Assembly: GCA_017880945.1 (NCBI GenBank)
Contig: JADGRM010000029.1
Location: 1 to 13,534 of the forward strand
From: Gallionella sp.
GTDB lineage: Bacteria > Pseudomonadota > Gammaproteobacteria > Burkholderiales > Gallionellaceae
Direction: 5' to 3'
Length of the DNA: 13,534 nucleotides
In this document: positions 12,054 to 13,534 of the stretch, in pieces
Position numbering within the stretch: the stretch's first letter is position 1
How the letters are laid out: every line of letters starts with the position of its first letter
The notes under the pieces: model-generated
Seen by the model: the letters and a program-made list of their open reading frames with translations, nothing else
Database searches by the model: none
What the model was told of the DNA's origin: nothing
Position numbers and translations under genes: made by a program

Positions 12054-12959
12054 ATGCCTTTTTCCTCCCCCTCTGCCCGTTGGTTACTACCGCTGGCCCT
12101 TTGCGTCCTTTCCATCATATGGGGATACTCCTGGGTCCTGGCTAAACAGGCGCTAGCCTATGCACCGCCCTTCGCTTTCGCGGCAGAGCGTTGTGTCGGC
12201 GGGGCTTTGGCCCTGCTGCTGGCGGTCAAGCTCATGGGGCGACCGCTCAGACTGGCGGCTCCCGGACCGACTCTGGCCATAGGTCTGATGCAGGTGACGG
12301 GCTTCATGGCGTTTCAAACATGGGCCTTGGTGGAAGGCGGCCCGGGCAAGACGGCAGTGCTGGTTTTTACCATGCCCATCTGGACGCTGCTTATCGCCTG
12401 GCCGATTCTGGGCGAGCGTATCCGGGGCAAGCAGTGGCTGGCCGCCTTGAGCACACTGACCGGTTTGGTGCTGATCATCGAACCCTGGGAGATGCATTCC
12501 AGCCTGCTCAGCAAGTTCCTCGGTTTGATGGCCGCATTATGCTGGGCCATCGGAACGGTTCTCGTCAAGCGTCTGCGTTCACGGCAACAGGTCGATCTGC
12601 TCTCCCTGACCACCTGGCAGATGCTGCTGGGGGCTGTGCCTCTTGTGCTGCTGGCGTTGATGATCCCGGAACGTCCGACCGACTGGTCCGTGCCGTACAT
12701 CGGCATTCTTGCCTTCATGTCTGTGATCAGCACGGCCATGTGCTGGTGGCTGTGGATCACCATTCTCGACCGGGTGCCCGCATGGGAAGCCAGTCTTTCG
12801 GTGCTCGGAACGCCGGTGGTGGCGATTGTTTCCTCCCGCCTGATGATGGGTGAGGAATTCAGGTTTAGCGAGGTGACAGGCATCCTTCTCATCGGCGGCG
12901 GTCTGGCACTATTGTCCCTGATCGGCTGGGCATCCAGCCGCTCCAGCCTGATGAAGTAA
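12054..12959 (+). CDS. EamA/DMT-family transporter
   Basis: The 301-residue protein has about ten hydrophobic helices arranged as two EamA repeats (about 14-142 and 155-290), the normal size and layout of the drug/metabolite transporter superfamily. WGYSWVLAKQAL (23-34) in helix 1 matches the family's N-terminal signature, and the ends of the repeats carry IWTLLIAWPILGERIRGKQW (109-128) and VVAIVSSRLMMGEEF (255-269), the usual position of a conserved acidic residue. It sits in the inner membrane, and members commonly export amino acids or other metabolites. The substrate cannot be assigned. The ATG at 12054 has no clear ribosome binding site, but the first helix begins soon after it. It is flanked by gaps of about 355 and 180 nt, so it is probably transcribed alone. 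Confidence 0.9.
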   Translation: MPFSSPSARWLLPLALCVLSIIWGYSWVLAKQALAYAPPFAFAAERCVGGALALLLAVKLMGRPLRLAAPGPTLAIGLMQVTGFMAFQTWALVEGGPGKTAVLVFTMPIWTLLIAWPILGERIRGKQWLAALSTLTGLVLIIEPWEMHSSLLSKFLGLMAALCWAIGTVLVKRLRSRQQVDLLSLTTWQMLLGAVPLVLLALMIPERPTDWSVPYIGILAFMSVISTAMCWWLWITILDRVPAWEASLSVLGTPVVAIVSSRLMMGEEFRFSEVTGILLIGGGLALLSLIGWASSRSSLMK

Positions 12960-13090
12960 ATCTATTCAGGAATTCCGGCGGCAGGATTGGGGCGGTGTTT
13001 GACCGTTAATCGGGATGTCGTTCAATGGCCGCATTCTGATATTTTTTTCCAATAGTTGCATATTAAAAATACCTGTAAACTCAACTCGGG

Positions 13091-13119
13091 TTGTCAGGGG
13101 TCTGAACGGTAAATATTCG
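13091..13119 (+). promoter_or_regulatory. Possible sigma-70-type promoter for the lipoprotein gene
   Basis: TTGTCA (13091-13096) is one base from the -35 consensus. With 17 nt spacing, TATTCG (13114-13119) would be the -10 element, a weak match with three of six bases. Transcription would begin only about 15 nt before the ATG. Confidence 0.28.
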
Positions 13120-13130
13120 CCAAGTAAATC

Positions 13131-13135
13131 GGAGG
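13131..13135 (+). promoter_or_regulatory. Ribosome binding site of the lipoprotein gene
   Basis: GGAGG lies 4 nt before the ATG at 13140 and supports that start together with the signal peptide that follows. Confidence 0.75.
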
Positions 13136-13139
13136 AATT

Positions 13140-13534
13140 ATGTTCTTGAAGCATTCTGGAAAGGCGCTTGCGCTTTTCAATCTGTTGCTCGTGGCGGGTT
13201 GTTCGTCTATGGGCAGTTATTTTCCAGCCGCCGGAGACAACCCTATCAAGATCGAATCCGACCCGTCCGGTGCAGCGGTTTATGTGATGGGTGAAAAGGT
13301 CGGCGTGACTCCCCTCAAGATCAGCCATAAGGATGTCTTCCCGAACACCTACTCCAAGGAAAAGGAATCCGTGTACGGCAGGATAACTCTCAAGAAGGAA
13401 GGATGTTCAGATTTCACCAGGACAGTCAGCGCGGAAATAGGCAATAACGGGTTGCACGCGAGGCTCGACTGCGGGGATATGAATCCTGCTTCGTCCAGGA
13501 CATCCAGGGATGCTCCCCGCAGCAGTGAAACCGT
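13140..13534 (+). CDS. Lipoprotein with PEGA-like segment (partial, runs off the window)
   Basis: The open frame from the ATG at 13140 gives 131 residues and is cut by the window edge. The N-terminus is a lipoprotein signal peptide: basic residues, a hydrophobic core (about 9-18) and the lipobox LVAGC with the lipidated Cys21. The +2 residue is Ser, so outer-membrane sorting is likely by the usual Lol rule. Residues 36-62 (IKIESDPSGAAVYVMGEKVG followed by VTPLKI) match the PEGA pattern, a small beta-domain seen in surface and envelope proteins. Two further cysteines (C89 and C111) could form a disulfide in the periplasm. After about residue 114 the sequence becomes Ser/Arg/Thr-rich. Function is not known. 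The gap before it (12960-13139) holds no other gene. Confidence 0.85.
   Translation, partial: MFLKHSGKALALFNLLLVAGCSSMGSYFPAAGDNPIKIESDPSGAAVYVMGEKVGVTPLKISHKDVFPNTYSKEKESVYGRITLKKEGCSDFTRTVSAEIGNNGLHARLDCGDMNPASSRTSRDAPRSSET

Noticed and set aside
13024..13048. Terminator after the transporter gene
   Set aside because: The AATG/CATT stem is 4 bp, and the run of seven T is separated from it by six bases.

Overview
The window reads as chromosomal DNA of a betaproteobacterium. The coding regions are GC-rich, and RlmD, the PolB-like exonuclease, AsmA and the xanthine-oxidase-family operon all look betaproteobacterial. A placement near Gallionellaceae/Nitrosomonadales is my guess from general sequence character; nothing in the window proves it. 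Every gene I can support lies on the + strand. The long minus-strand frames are shadows of GC-rich genes.

Layout. (1) Positions 1-389 hold no gene. They hold a modular repeat array (1-190) made of a 16-nt core, a 23-nt 5' arm and an 18-nt 3' arm that are shuffled between units, followed by a hairpin-rich stretch (183-316) and a REP-like motif. (2) 390-1562 encodes a GAF + HD-GYP protein, a probable cyclic-di-GMP phosphodiesterase with two non-consensus motif positions. (3) 1680-4622 is a tight run of four genes: PolB-type 3'-5' exonuclease, VanZ-like membrane protein, rlmD (23S rRNA m5U1939 methyltransferase) and a rhodanese. The last three overlap and the first two are 2 nt apart. (4) 4813-7224 is a large AsmA-family envelope protein with its own ribosome binding site. 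(5) 7323-11698 is a four-gene molybdoenzyme operon in which every junction overlaps: XdhC-type cofactor chaperone, [2Fe-2S] subunit, Tat-exported molybdopterin subunit (isoquinoline-1-oxidoreductase type) and a MocA-type cytidylyltransferase. (6) 11699-12053 has no firm gene, only a doubtful short ORF and a hairpin. (7) 12054-12959 is an EamA/DMT-family transporter. (8) 13140-end is the start of a lipoprotein with a PEGA-like segment, cut by the window edge.

How the genes work together. The molybdenum block is self-contained. MocA would make the cytosine dinucleotide form of the cofactor, XdhC would bind, protect and possibly sulfurate it, the large subunit would receive it, and the twin-arginine signal on the large subunit would carry the folded heterodimer to the periplasm. 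No cytochrome or other electron acceptor is encoded beside it. The other genes are mostly housekeeping.

The least ordinary DNA is the modular repeat array at the left edge. Two of its hairpins share the same geometry but differ by several compensated base pairs, so the fold rather than the exact sequence appears to be kept. The in-frame 18-nt repeats at the xdhC 3' end, which run straight into the ribosome binding site of the next gene, are the second point of interest.
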